From the NCBI GenBank assembly GCA_015486905.1, contig WFQV01000249.1, positions 1 through 11,084 on the forward strand: DNA of 11,084 nt. Reading direction: 5' to 3'. Shown one piece after another: positions 1-7,614 of the stretch. Position 1 is the stretch's first letter. The number at the start of each line of letters is the position of its first letter. Both the position numbers and the translations under genes were made by a program. The notes below the pieces were generated by a model. That model made no database searches and was not told where the DNA came from. It saw only the letters and a list, made by a program, of their open reading frames with translations. This DNA comes from Melioribacteraceae bacterium. GTDB lineage: Bacteria; Bacteroidota; Ignavibacteria; Ignavibacteriales; Melioribacteraceae.

Positions 1-160
1 AATTTTTTTACGCAAATTTTTTAATGCAATTTTTGTCTCCCCAGATCTTCTTCTAATAAATAATCGTTAATTGTTTTATTCTGAAATTTTTGTAAATGTT
101 TTTTGCCACCGGATTTAAACTTGTACCTTTATGCTTGCATGGTTTTTCTTAATAAAAAAG

Positions 161-201
161 TTGTAGGGCACCCGCCTTTGGCGGGCTAGCTGTCCCTACA
201 A
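161..201. repeat. Small inverted repeat, imperfect hairpin
   Basis: The outer arms TTGTAGGG (161-168) and CCCTACAA (194-201) are perfect reverse complements. Inside them CCCGCC (171-176) and GGCGGG (180-185) form a GC-rich stem around a TTT loop. The pairing can be extended with CA (169-170) against TG (191-192) and one bulged T, leaving CTAGC unpaired on one side. The element is far more GC-rich than its surroundings, as in short dispersed palindromic (REP- or MITE-like) elements. It could also be the terminator of a gene ending left of the window, but it lacks a clean T-run on the top strand. Whether it is dispersed in the genome cannot be seen from one copy. Confidence 0.6.
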
Positions 202-309
202 AAAATAATAGGTGGGCAGGCAGTAGGCATGTTTGCGTCCCCTTCATCTATCTCCGGACTTTTTCAATCAATTTTATTAAATGAAGTTTCAAATATGTGA
301 TGAAATAAA

Positions 310-327
310 TTTTAGTTATAACTAAAA
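310..327. promoter_or_regulatory. Perfect 18-bp palindrome, candidate operator
   Basis: TTTTAGTTATAACTAAAA is identical to its own reverse complement over 18 bp with no loop, which is the shape of a binding site for a dimeric repressor. The 9-mer TTAGTTATA inside it (312-320) recurs at 352-360, 40 bp downstream, close to the ribosome binding site of the ATPase gene. The position suggests control of that gene. No regulator gene is adjacent, and a chance AT-rich palindrome is possible. Confidence 0.4.
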
Positions 328-385
328 CTTATGTGATATTTTATGTATTTATTAGTTATATTTAAAATAAAAAATAGGAGACTTT

Positions 386-1585
386 ATGGATATAATTCCA
401 AGGAATAAATATTTATCTCAAATTAAACCTTTTAAGAAAAAGAACATTATTAAAGTTTTAGTCGGGCATCGCCGTTGTGGAAAAAGTTACTTACTCAAAT
501 ATCTCGTTGAACAATTTAAAAATAGCGAGCCAAAGTCTAACATTATTTTTATTGACAAAGAACTTTACGAGTTTGATTTTATTAAAGACGACAAAAGTTT
601 ATACGAATATATTAAGTCGAAAATGAAAAGAGGGTTTAATTACATTTTTATCGACGAAATACAGGACATTAAAAATTTTGAAAAAGTTCTCCGTGATTTG
701 TACAAAAGAAAAAACACGGATATTTATGTAACCGGTAGTAATGCTCATTTATTCTCAAGCGAATTAGCCACCTACCTTTCCGGGCGATATATTAAAATAA
801 GAATCAACCCTCTTTCTTACGTTGAGTTTTTACAATTTCACAATTTGGAAAACAATGATAAATCCTTAATGAAATACCTTCGATTTGGAGGAATGCCTTA
901 TTTAATGCACCTTGATTTGGAAGATGAAATCGTTTTTAGTTATCTTAAAAGTATTTACGATACCTTGATTTTAAAAGATGTGGTTTTACGGCATAATTTA
1001 AGAAACCTTGAATTCTTAATTAAGCTTACCAAATATCTCGCAGAAAATACTGACAATATCATTTCGGCAAATAAAATTAGCGCATACTTAAAGAATCAAA
1101 GAGTAAATGTTCCGGTGAATACAATTATTCACTACATTAATTTACTCGAATCTACTTTTCTTATCGACAAGGTTTCAAGAATGGATTTAAGAGGCAAGAA
1201 AGTATTTGAAATAAATGAAAAATATTTCTTCGGTGATTTGGGGCTAAGAAACTCACTAATCGGGTTCAGAGCGCAAGATATTGCTAAAATTATTGAGAAC
1301 GCCGTTTACAACCATTTGATTTATTTGGGCTTCGATGTAAAAATCGGTGTGTTCTCGGGCAAAGAAATTGATTTTGTAGCAGAGAAAAAAAATCGTAAAA
1401 TTTACGTCCAAGTCAGCTATTTAATTTCAGACCAAGCAACTTTGGAAAGTGAATTCGGGAACTTATTGCTAATCAAAGATAATTATGAGAAAATAGTCGT
1501 AAGCATGGATAAAATTTCCTTCGACAATTACGAAGGGATAAAACATTACACTTTAAGAGATTTCTTAACCGTTTCGAAATTGTAA
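386..1585 (+). CDS. ATP-binding protein, AAA_14/DUF4143 family
   Basis: A predicted cytoplasmic P-loop ATPase of 399 residues, a normal length for this family, whose biological role is generally unknown. The N-terminal AAA domain has Walker A GHRRCGKS (27-34), Walker B YIFIDEIQD (86-94), a sensor-like VTGSNA (115-120) and LSGR (131-134). A middle helical part is followed by the DUF4143 region with FFGDLGLRN (281-289), ENAVYNHL (304-311), then GKEIDFVA (325-332) and YVQVSY (340-345). The last two segments resemble a PD-(D/E)xK nuclease-like core in which the usual ExK is replaced by QVS, so cleavage activity is doubtful. The ATG follows AGGAG (376-380) by five bases. The gene stands alone between non-coding stretches, with a palindrome upstream. 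Such genes are often strain-variable and may be horizontally acquired, but nothing here proves transfer. Family assignment is firm; function is open. Confidence 0.88.
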   Translation: MDIIPRNKYLSQIKPFKKKNIIKVLVGHRRCGKSYLLKYLVEQFKNSEPKSNIIFIDKELYEFDFIKDDKSLYEYIKSKMKRGFNYIFIDEIQDIKNFEKVLRDLYKRKNTDIYVTGSNAHLFSSELATYLSGRYIKIRINPLSYVEFLQFHNLENNDKSLMKYLRFGGMPYLMHLDLEDEIVFSYLKSIYDTLILKDVVLRHNLRNLEFLIKLTKYLAENTDNIISANKISAYLKNQRVNVPVNTIIHYINLLESTFLIDKVSRMDLRGKKVFEINEKYFFGDLGLRNSLIGFRAQDIAKIIENAVYNHLIYLGFDVKIGVFSGKEIDFVAEKKNRKIYVQVSYLISDQATLESEFGNLLLIKDNYEKIVVSMDKISFDNYEGIKHYTLRDFLTVSKL

Positions 1586-1669
1586 ATGCTTCAAATTATC
1601 ATCCGACTTATCCCCAAATGTGTAACAGATTTTAAAAATACGGGAGTTAATCCATCCGCTTTCCCCACT

Positions 1670-1697
1670 TTTGTATGGCAAATATTTTGTATCTTTG
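1670..1697 (+). promoter_or_regulatory. Candidate Bacteroidota-type promoter for aroK-aroB
   Basis: TATCTTTG (1690-1697) matches the TAnnTTTG -7 consensus exactly. A TTTG at 1670-1673 could be the -33 element, but the 16-base spacer is a little shorter than the usual 17-23. A transcript would start near 1704, giving a leader of about 120 bases before aroK that contains the hairpin at 1706-1773. Confidence 0.4.
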
Positions 1698-1705
1698 CTC
1701 ATTCG

Positions 1706-1773
1706 AAAAGTGGCGTTTGTTTGAAATATTTTTGCTTTTAACTAATTAAAAACAAACATCCCGAACCACTTTT
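1706..1773 (+). promoter_or_regulatory. Two-stem hairpin in the aroK leader, terminator-like
   Basis: AAAAGTGG (1706-1713) pairs with CCACTTTT (1766-1773), and GTTTGTTT (1715-1722) pairs with AAACAAAC (1750-1757), so two collinear 8-bp stems enclose a 27-base loop. The outer arm runs straight into a T-rich tract (to about 1780). It could terminate transcription coming from the ATPase gene. If the promoter at 1670-1697 is real, it would instead sit at the very start of the aroK message as an attenuator-like structure. The stems are AT-rich and modest in strength. No known riboswitch was recognised. Confidence 0.35.
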
Positions 1774-1823
1774 ATTTTTTCATTTTGATTTTTTAGAAAA
1801 TAATTGAAACTTAAGGTTTGACA

Positions 1824-2411
1824 ATGGTAAAGTACGAGCGCATATTTCTCACTGGATTTATGACCAGCGGAAAGTCCACAATAGGTAGTATTCTGGCAAA
1901 CGGGTTGGGGTGGAATTTCTACGATTTGGACAAAGAAATTGAAGCTCTAAAAGGGAAAAAAGTAGCGCAAATTTTTGAAGAGGAAGGCGAAGAGGCATTT
2001 AGAAAATTGGAAAGTGAAATGCTTCGTGACATTTCCCGCGGTAAAAATGTTGTTATTGCACTCGGCGGCGGCACTATTGCCACTTTGGAGAATCTCAGTT
2101 TCTGCAAAACAAACGGAACGTTAATTTATTTGAAGGTGGAAGAAACCGAGCTTTTGCGTCGCTTGAAGAAAAAAGTTGATCGCCCCCTTTTCAAAGATTT
2201 GGTTTTAAGCGGAGCGTCCGAGGAGAAAATCTCACAAAAGATTAAGTACTTACTAAAAGAGCGTGAAAAGTTTTACAATCAAGCCGACATTGTTTTTAAA
2301 ACAGGCACTTCATCCGTGGGCAAAACGGTTGACGAATTAGCTAAAATATTAAGAAGGTATTTCCGTGAAAAGAATCAAAGTAAACGCACTGACAAAAACA
2401 TACAACGTTAA
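1824..2411 (+). CDS. aroK: Shikimate kinase
   Basis: Phosphorylates shikimate at the 3-hydroxyl with ATP, the fifth step of the shikimate pathway to chorismate and aromatic amino acids, in the cytoplasm. With this start the protein has 195 residues, slightly longer than the usual 165-180. Visible motifs are Walker A GFMTSGKST (11-19), the DLD of the Mg/shikimate site (34-36), FRKLE with the shikimate-binding arginine (59-63), the GGG loop (81-83), the lid arginine in DRPLF (119-123) and the late arginine in KEREKFY (145-151). The ATG at 1824 is preferred because AAGG (1813-1816) lies seven bases upstream, whereas the in-frame TTG at 1818 is too close to it. The extra length is a basic tail that overlaps the start of aroB by 47 bases. 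Identification is firm; the symbol aroK versus aroL cannot be separated by sequence alone. Confidence 0.93.
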   Translation: MVKYERIFLTGFMTSGKSTIGSILANGLGWNFYDLDKEIEALKGKKVAQIFEEEGEEAFRKLESEMLRDISRGKNVVIALGGGTIATLENLSFCKTNGTLIYLKVEETELLRRLKKKVDRPLFKDLVLSGASEEKISQKIKYLLKEREKFYNQADIVFKTGTSSVGKTVDELAKILRRYFREKNQSKRTDKNIQR

Positions 2412-3453
2412 CATCGGAAGCGAATTAAACGAAGAAATTGCAAAATTTGTAACGAAACATCCGTTTGGCGAAAACGTTTTCGTAATTGCGGATTCTAAAG
2501 CCTTCGGACTCCACAAGGAAAAAATATCTACGCTTGTAAAATCATTCCCGGGTAAGTCTCTCATTTACAAATTTGTAGCAAAAGAGAAAAATAAAAATTA
2601 CATCGAAGTTCAAAAGTTACAAGCCCGTTTACTTAAAGCAGGATTCGGAAGGGACACGCTTTTACTTGCAATCGGCGGTGGAATAACCGGAGATGTGGCG
2701 GGCTTTGCCTCTGCCACGTACATGCGGGGCATTCCGTTTGTTCAAATTCCCACAACCGTCTTGGCTGCCGTCGATAGCTCCGTTGGCGGCAAGACAGGCA
2801 TTAACTTTGAAAATGGGAAAAACATAATCGGTGCATTTTACCAGCCGGAAGCCGTTTTTATTGACAAAGTTTTTTTCAAAACATTACCGGAGACGGAATT
2901 AATTTCCGGCTTGGGTGAAATTGTAAAATACTCTTACCTCGCAGGCGGTAAATTTTTTGAATTTGTAAAAAACTCAATTGAGAAATACTTTGCACTTGAC
3001 GAAAAAGTTTTAACAAAATTAATTTCTGATTCGGTTAAGATTAAATCCGCCGTCGTGGAGAGCGACGAAAAAGAAACCGGTTTGAGAAAAATTCTTAACC
3101 TCGGGCACACATTTGCTCACGCATTGGAAATAGAACAACAGCACAAAATAAATCACGGTGCGGCTGTGCTTGTGGGACTTGCAGCGGCGTTAAAACTCTC
3201 GGCGGACTTGGGTCTGCTTTCCGCAGAAAAATTTGAAGAACTAATTTTAACGCTTACATATGTAAAAAACAAAATTAAGCTCTCTTCACCGGTTGCAGGC
3301 AATGTTTACCGGTTAATGTTTAAAGATAAGAAAAAACAAAAAGGTGAAATTAAATTTGTTTTGCTTGGCGACGCAGGCATTGTTTATCCCGAAATGGCTG
3401 CGCCTAAAAATATTGTAATTAAATCATTAAAATTTGCTTTTGAATATTTTTAA
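2365..3453 (+). CDS. aroB: 3-dehydroquinate synthase
   Basis: Converts DAHP to 3-dehydroquinate using NAD and a divalent metal, the second shikimate-pathway step, in the cytoplasm. The 362 residues match the usual length. Family motifs are present in order: the nucleotide-binding GGGITGDVAGF (104-114), the IPTTVLAAVDSSVGGKTGIN block (128-147), NIIGAFYQP (153-161), and the metal ligands expected from the family, E185 in LGEIVKY, H248 in LGHTFAHA and H264 in INHGAA. The GTG start at 2365 follows AAGAAGG (2351-2357) by seven bases and gives the typical beta-strand N-terminus. The ribosome binding site lies inside aroK, so the two are transcribed together and probably translationally coupled. No inactivating change is seen. 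Confidence 0.95.
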   Translation: MKRIKVNALTKTYNVNIGSELNEEIAKFVTKHPFGENVFVIADSKAFGLHKEKISTLVKSFPGKSLIYKFVAKEKNKNYIEVQKLQARLLKAGFGRDTLLLAIGGGITGDVAGFASATYMRGIPFVQIPTTVLAAVDSSVGGKTGINFENGKNIIGAFYQPEAVFIDKVFFKTLPETELISGLGEIVKYSYLAGGKFFEFVKNSIEKYFALDEKVLTKLISDSVKIKSAVVESDEKETGLRKILNLGHTFAHALEIEQQHKINHGAAVLVGLAAALKLSADLGLLSAEKFEELILTLTYVKNKIKLSSPVAGNVYRLMFKDKKKQKGEIKFVLLGDAGIVYPEMAAPKNIVIKSLKFAFEYF

Positions 3454-5152
3454 TAAACCTCATACGCTCTCAATACTGATTTTACTGGGCTTTACAATGC
3501 TTAGTGGTGTTGTGTGCCCGCAAATAAAGCACGAAACAAGAGCCGTGTGGGTGGCAACCAATTTCAGAATAGATTGGCCGCCGCAATCTTTTAATGAAGA
3601 ACTTCAAAAGGAGGCCCTAAAACAAATTTTCCAAAGAATACGCTCATTAAATTTTAACACGGTTTACTTTCAAGTAAGAAGCAACGCAACGGTCATTTAT
3701 CCCTCGAAGATAGAAGCGTTTTCCCCTTATTTTAAGGGGGGATTAGACGACTTCACCTCTTACGACCCTTTGGCATTTGCGATTAAAACCGCTCATAATC
3801 TCGGACTTGAAATTCACGCTTGGGTAAACGTTTTCAGATGCTTCTCCGGCTACGACAAATCCTTTTTAAACTACCCCAAACATTTAACATCGCTTCACAA
3901 AAATTGGATTGTGGAATATTTTAAAGAAGGAAGAAAAAGTCTCTGGCTCGACCCCGGACTGCCTGACGTTCAAAATTATTTAATTCGTTTGTTAAAAGAA
4001 CTTGTAAATAATTACAACATTGACGGAATTAACTTGGACTATCTTCGATATCCCGGGAAAAATTTTGATGACTCTTTCTCTTACTCCGTTTACGGGCAAG
4101 GGACAAACAGAGCCGAATGGCGGCGAGAAAATATTGTTAATTTTTTAAGCACCGTTTACACGGAGCTGAAAAAAATAAATCCTTTTATTAAAATCGGAGT
4201 AGCGCCAATAGGTATTTACGAAAATAACGGAAGTGAAAAGAATTTTTCGGGATTTTCCGACGTGTTCCAGGATTCTTACGCCTTTCTAAAAAACAAAATA
4301 GTTGATTACCTTTCGCCCCAAGTTTATTGGGCTTTGGATGACTCTCCCCCGTTCCGCCCAATAGCGGCGGACTGGATTAAACATTCGAACGGTAGAAATA
4401 TTGTGCTCGGTTTGGGAATTTACAAAAGCAAGGTGGCAAAAGAAATCCCTTCATTAATTAAACTCTCGAGAAAATTAGGTGCTGAGGGAATTGCATTCTT
4501 CCGCTACGATTATCTTTCAATAGTTAATTTCAAAGGATTTAAAGAATTTGCCTACCCTGCAAAAATGAACTGGATTAAAACCCGGGGCATTTTGCCCCCG
4601 GCTGAATTTACCGCAAAGGTTGTGAAGGATATTCCGCTAAAAATCAAATTTTATTGGCAGGAAAGTGCGCAAGACAAATTCACAGAACCGCCGACCTATT
4701 TTTCCTTATTCGTTAAAAACGGAGAAAAGGAAAATTTAATTACAATGATTCCAGCCGAACGGCATTCAACACTCCTTACAATAAATTCGCCTGCCAGAAA
4801 AGGATATTCCTTCCGATTAAAAGCTGTTGACAAACTTTGGAATGAGAGCAAAGGTGAGAAAAATGCTGGCGTAATCAACAAATATTTAATAAAAGAAATT
4901 ACACTTAGAACCGGTACGAACTCCCCTCTCCTGTTCGAAGATAAAAACACAAGAATAATCAGCATTAATTCTGCTAATAAAGACTTATTAAAAATTTCTT
5001 TTCTACCCGCCAAAACCGAAGCAAACTCGGAACTTTCACTCCCTCTTTTACAGGGTAAAAATTTAATCTCTTTGCCGAAAGTTAAAAATACTAAAGCAAT
5101 GAAATTGGAAATTGTAAAAGCAAGAAAAAGTTACCTGCTCGATTTACGTTAG
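3434..5152 (+). CDS. Secreted GHL10/DUF187 glycoside-hydrolase-like protein
   Basis: Belongs to the glycosyl-hydrolase-like family 10 (DUF187, YngK-like), TIM-barrel proteins probably acting on polysaccharide or cell-wall glycans; the substrate is unknown. A hydrophobic segment (about 12-28) is a likely signal peptide. The following cysteine (VVC) is a poor lipobox, so cleavage rather than lipidation is favoured. The GHL10 domain spans about 33-375, with ETRAVWVAT (34-42), NTVYFQVRSNA (75-85), GLEIHAWVN (124-132), WLDPG (171-175), DGINLDYLRYPG (197-208), IKIGVAPIGIY (252-262) and DYLSPQVYW (291-299). The remaining 200 residues look like beta-rich domains. The start is ambiguous: TTG at 3434 or TTG at 3440, both overlapping the aroB end, with no strong ribosome binding site, so coupling to aroB translation is likely. 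Residues 97-106 are encoded by a palindrome that may be an inserted repeat. Confidence 0.85.
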   Translation: MLLNIFNKPHTLSILILLGFTMLSGVVCPQIKHETRAVWVATNFRIDWPPQSFNEELQKEALKQIFQRIRSLNFNTVYFQVRSNATVIYPSKIEAFSPYFKGGLDDFTSYDPLAFAIKTAHNLGLEIHAWVNVFRCFSGYDKSFLNYPKHLTSLHKNWIVEYFKEGRKSLWLDPGLPDVQNYLIRLLKELVNNYNIDGINLDYLRYPGKNFDDSFSYSVYGQGTNRAEWRRENIVNFLSTVYTELKKINPFIKIGVAPIGIYENNGSEKNFSGFSDVFQDSYAFLKNKIVDYLSPQVYWALDDSPPFRPIAADWIKHSNGRNIVLGLGIYKSKVAKEIPSLIKLSRKLGAEGIAFFRYDYLSIVNFKGFKEFAYPAKMNWIKTRGILPPAEFTAKVVKDIPLKIKFYWQESAQDKFTEPPTYFSLFVKNGEKENLITMIPAERHSTLLTINSPARKGYSFRLKAVDKLWNESKGEKNAGVINKYLIKEITLRTGTNSPLLFEDKNTRIISINSANKDLLKISFLPAKTEANSELSLPLLQGKNLISLPKVKNTKAMKLEIVKARKSYLLDLR

Positions 5153-5155
5153 AAC

Positions 5156-5188
5156 AATTCCCAAATGTTTCCGTTTATTGGAATTTTT
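5156..5188. terminator. Weak hairpin between the two convergent operons
   Basis: AATTCC then AA (5156-5164, one bulged C) pairs with TTGGAATT (5178-5185), followed by a short T-run on the top strand. It lies between the convergent ends of the GHL10 gene and ccmF and partly overlaps the ccmF stop codon. It is the only terminator-like structure there, and it is weak and AT-rich. Confidence 0.25.
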
Positions 5189-7595
5189 GAAATTCCCTTT
5201 TCCCCTTTGTCTCTTTCGTCCTTTCGATTACCGCCATTAAAAATCCAAGTGTAATGATAAGTACGCCTGTCCAAAGTAGGTTAACGTAGGGTTTAATGCT
5301 TGCTTCGATTGTAAAAATTTCTTTCGGCTTCACAGAATTAATATTCGTTTTAATATCGCTCAGCACTACGTCCACGCTACCCGAAGCATTGATATTTGTC
5401 AAACCTATTTTCAAATTTAATTTCGGAATTTCTACCGATGTAAAATCCTTCTTAGAACCTGCGATTTGAAATTCAGGGATTACCTCAAAGGACTTACTCC
5501 CTTTGGTCACTTCGATTCTCGCTCCGATTGAGAACGGTGCACCTTCCTGCATATTTTTAATTGATTCCTCCGTATAGTAGAAATCGGCAAAAGTTAATGC
5601 CACACCGTCAACAATTTTCGTCTCCCCTTTTATTAGATGAACACTTTTACCTTTCCCGCTCTTCTCTCCTTTGTTATTGTAACTGAGGGGAGTGACATAA
5701 ATGTCTCTCGTTAAAGTTGTCAGAATGTACGGTTCGCGCATTAGTTCGTTGTTGAAATCCGAAACGTACATTACCGGATTGGCAACCCACGATTTCTTGC
5801 CGTCGTCGATTTTAACATCAAACTTGTATTTTTGATTTCTATCGAATGTGGAATAGCCGAGAAAAGTAAAATTGTAACCCAAAGCTTCTCGCGGTTGACT
5901 TTTCACAAGGTCGATATTAACTTTTTTAGAGTAACCACCGGTGGAAATAACACCGATTAAAAACATTGCCACTCCTATATGAGCAATGTAAGGGCCAAGC
6001 GAGGATGCTTTCCTTCGAATAATTTTAATTGCTATTTCACTGTTAACAATAAATGCAAAAATCGAAGAGAAGCAGAGCAATACAAACATTACTTTTGTAA
6101 TTCCGCCGATGAAAATGAGAAGAAGTGTAAACACAACGGAAACAACAGTAGGTGTGACTAAACTTTTAAGTACCTTTTTACCATCATTGTATTTCCATTT
6201 AAGCAAAAGACTAAAGCCGTTTAACAATCCTATTATTATTGCAATCGGGAGATTCATTTCGTCATAAAAACGGGTTTCAACCGACTGCCCGAATATAGGA
6301 GCGGACGTACCTACGAAAATAATTATCGCGGAAGCCAAAAGAGTAACCGCGCCTGTAAAAAGAGCAAGTTCCCGGCTTAAGAAAGCATCTTCTTCACCGC
6401 TCGACTTTTCCAAATATTTCCAACGTAAAGCAAGTGAAATGATACTCCAAATTAAGAATGTAAGAATAAAAACCATTAGGAAGAAATAAACCATTGCACC
6501 TGGAGCTACAAACGAATGAACCGACGAATCACCTAAAATTCCACTGCGTGTGAGGAAAGTACTGTAAAGTACAAGCAGGTAAGTTAAAATTGTAAGAATT
6601 AAATTCGTGCGGGCGTATTTGCCTATCCCGCCTTCAGTTTTTAAGCTTTTTCTTTGAATTAACATTGTGTGAATTAATGCCACACCCACAAGCCACGGGA
6701 TTAAGCTGGAGTTTTCCACCGGGTCCCAGCCCCAGTAACCGCCCCAGCCAAGCACACCGTAAGACCAATAGCCGCCAAGCATTATTGCTAATCCGAGAAT
6801 CATCATCGCCGCTAAAGTCCAAGGCAAAGATTGTCTTACCCAGTCTTTGTAATCATTTTTGATTAAAGCCGACATTGCAAAAGCAAAAGGAACGGTAGTT
6901 AAAGCAAATCCTATGAAAAGCATCGGCGGGTGGATTTGCATCCAGAAATTCTGAAGCAGTGGGTTTAACCCGCGCCCGTGAATAATGAAATCGCTAAGCG
7001 GAATTCCGGCGGATTTCAAAACGGCGTAAAGTTGAGGGGACATTTTAACAAAAGCATTCCCGCTCGAAGGGTCTTGGAAAAGGAAATTTTGTAAAAAGCC
7101 TTTAGAGAAAAACCCAGAGTTAATATTCTTCGCACTGATGTAAGTTGTTTCTTTCCAAATGTAAGTAAACGGAGATTTTAACAACGGGTCAACCATTACT
7201 AATAAAAAGAAAGTGGCGAGTGTGAATGTAAACATCACCCTTGGTTCCAATTCATCCCGCTTGGAAGTGTAGCGCATTAAAACGAGTCCGACCAAAGCCA
7301 TGAACAGCAGCCAGAGCATAAAGCTGCCTTCCTGCCCGGCGTAAAAAGTGGACATTAGCAATCCCAGGGACAAATCGTCGTTGCTGTAATTGAACACGTA
7401 TTTAAATTGGTATTGATGTGTTAGAATAGCGTTCAACAATAAGCCGGATGCTACAAGTACGCCTATGACTGCAATAAAAAATCCTGCCCTTGCAGGCTTT
7501 AATGTATTTTCGTAACCTTTAATGCTCAGATAATACATTATTCCTGAAAAAACACTGGCGATAAGTGCCAGCGTTAGAAATATATTTCCCCACAT
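5175..7595 (-). CDS. ccmF: Cytochrome c heme lyase subunit CcmF
   Basis: Integral membrane heme-handling protein that takes heme from CcmE and joins it to apocytochrome c on the outer face of the cytoplasmic membrane (System I). It has many hydrophobic segments. The tryptophan-rich WWD motif WGGYWGWDPVENSSLIPWL lies at 284-302. Four histidines sit in the places expected from the family: H222 in IHPPMLF, H309 in ALIHT, H360 in SSVHSF and H539 in AHIGVAMF. TFLTRSGIL (346-354) is another hallmark. At 806 residues it is much longer than the roughly 650 of classical CcmF. The extra length is mainly an extended outer loop (about 140-210) and a large domain (about 556-768) before the last membrane helix (772-790). 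The ATG follows AAGGA by six bases, and 19 bases separate it from ccmE. It is the last gene of the operon. Confidence 0.95.
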   Translation of the reverse strand: MWGNIFLTLALIASVFSGIMYYLSIKGYENTLKPARAGFFIAVIGVLVASGLLLNAILTHQYQFKYVFNYSNDDLSLGLLMSTFYAGQEGSFMLWLLFMALVGLVLMRYTSKRDELEPRVMFTFTLATFFLLVMVDPLLKSPFTYIWKETTYISAKNINSGFFSKGFLQNFLFQDPSSGNAFVKMSPQLYAVLKSAGIPLSDFIIHGRGLNPLLQNFWMQIHPPMLFIGFALTTVPFAFAMSALIKNDYKDWVRQSLPWTLAAMMILGLAIMLGGYWSYGVLGWGGYWGWDPVENSSLIPWLVGVALIHTMLIQRKSLKTEGGIGKYARTNLILTILTYLLVLYSTFLTRSGILGDSSVHSFVAPGAMVYFFLMVFILTFLIWSIISLALRWKYLEKSSGEEDAFLSRELALFTGAVTLLASAIIIFVGTSAPIFGQSVETRFYDEMNLPIAIIIGLLNGFSLLLKWKYNDGKKVLKSLVTPTVVSVVFTLLLIFIGGITKVMFVLLCFSSIFAFIVNSEIAIKIIRRKASSLGPYIAHIGVAMFLIGVISTGGYSKKVNIDLVKSQPREALGYNFTFLGYSTFDRNQKYKFDVKIDDGKKSWVANPVMYVSDFNNELMREPYILTTLTRDIYVTPLSYNNKGEKSGKGKSVHLIKGETKIVDGVALTFADFYYTEESIKNMQEGAPFSIGARIEVTKGSKSFEVIPEFQIAGSKKDFTSVEIPKLNLKIGLTNINASGSVDVVLSDIKTNINSVKPKEIFTIEASIKPYVNLLWTGVLIITLGFLMAVIERTKETKGKREFQKFQ

Positions 7596-7614
7596 ATTTT
7601 TTCCTTTTTAGATT

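Larger units (their letters stand above)
1..385. other. AT-rich intergenic region upstream of the ATPase gene
   Basis: No open reading frame with coding character is visible on either strand, and no tRNA or other RNA gene was recognised. The stretch holds an imperfect inverted repeat at 161-201, a perfect 18-bp palindrome at 310-327 with a repeated half-site at 352-360, and the ribosome binding site of the following gene (AGGAG at 376-380). Any gene on the left side must end outside the window. Confidence 0.6.

Noticed and set aside
4696..5013. 105-codon frame antisense to the GHL10 gene
   Set aside because: Shadow of the real gene; no start signal and no recognisable domain.
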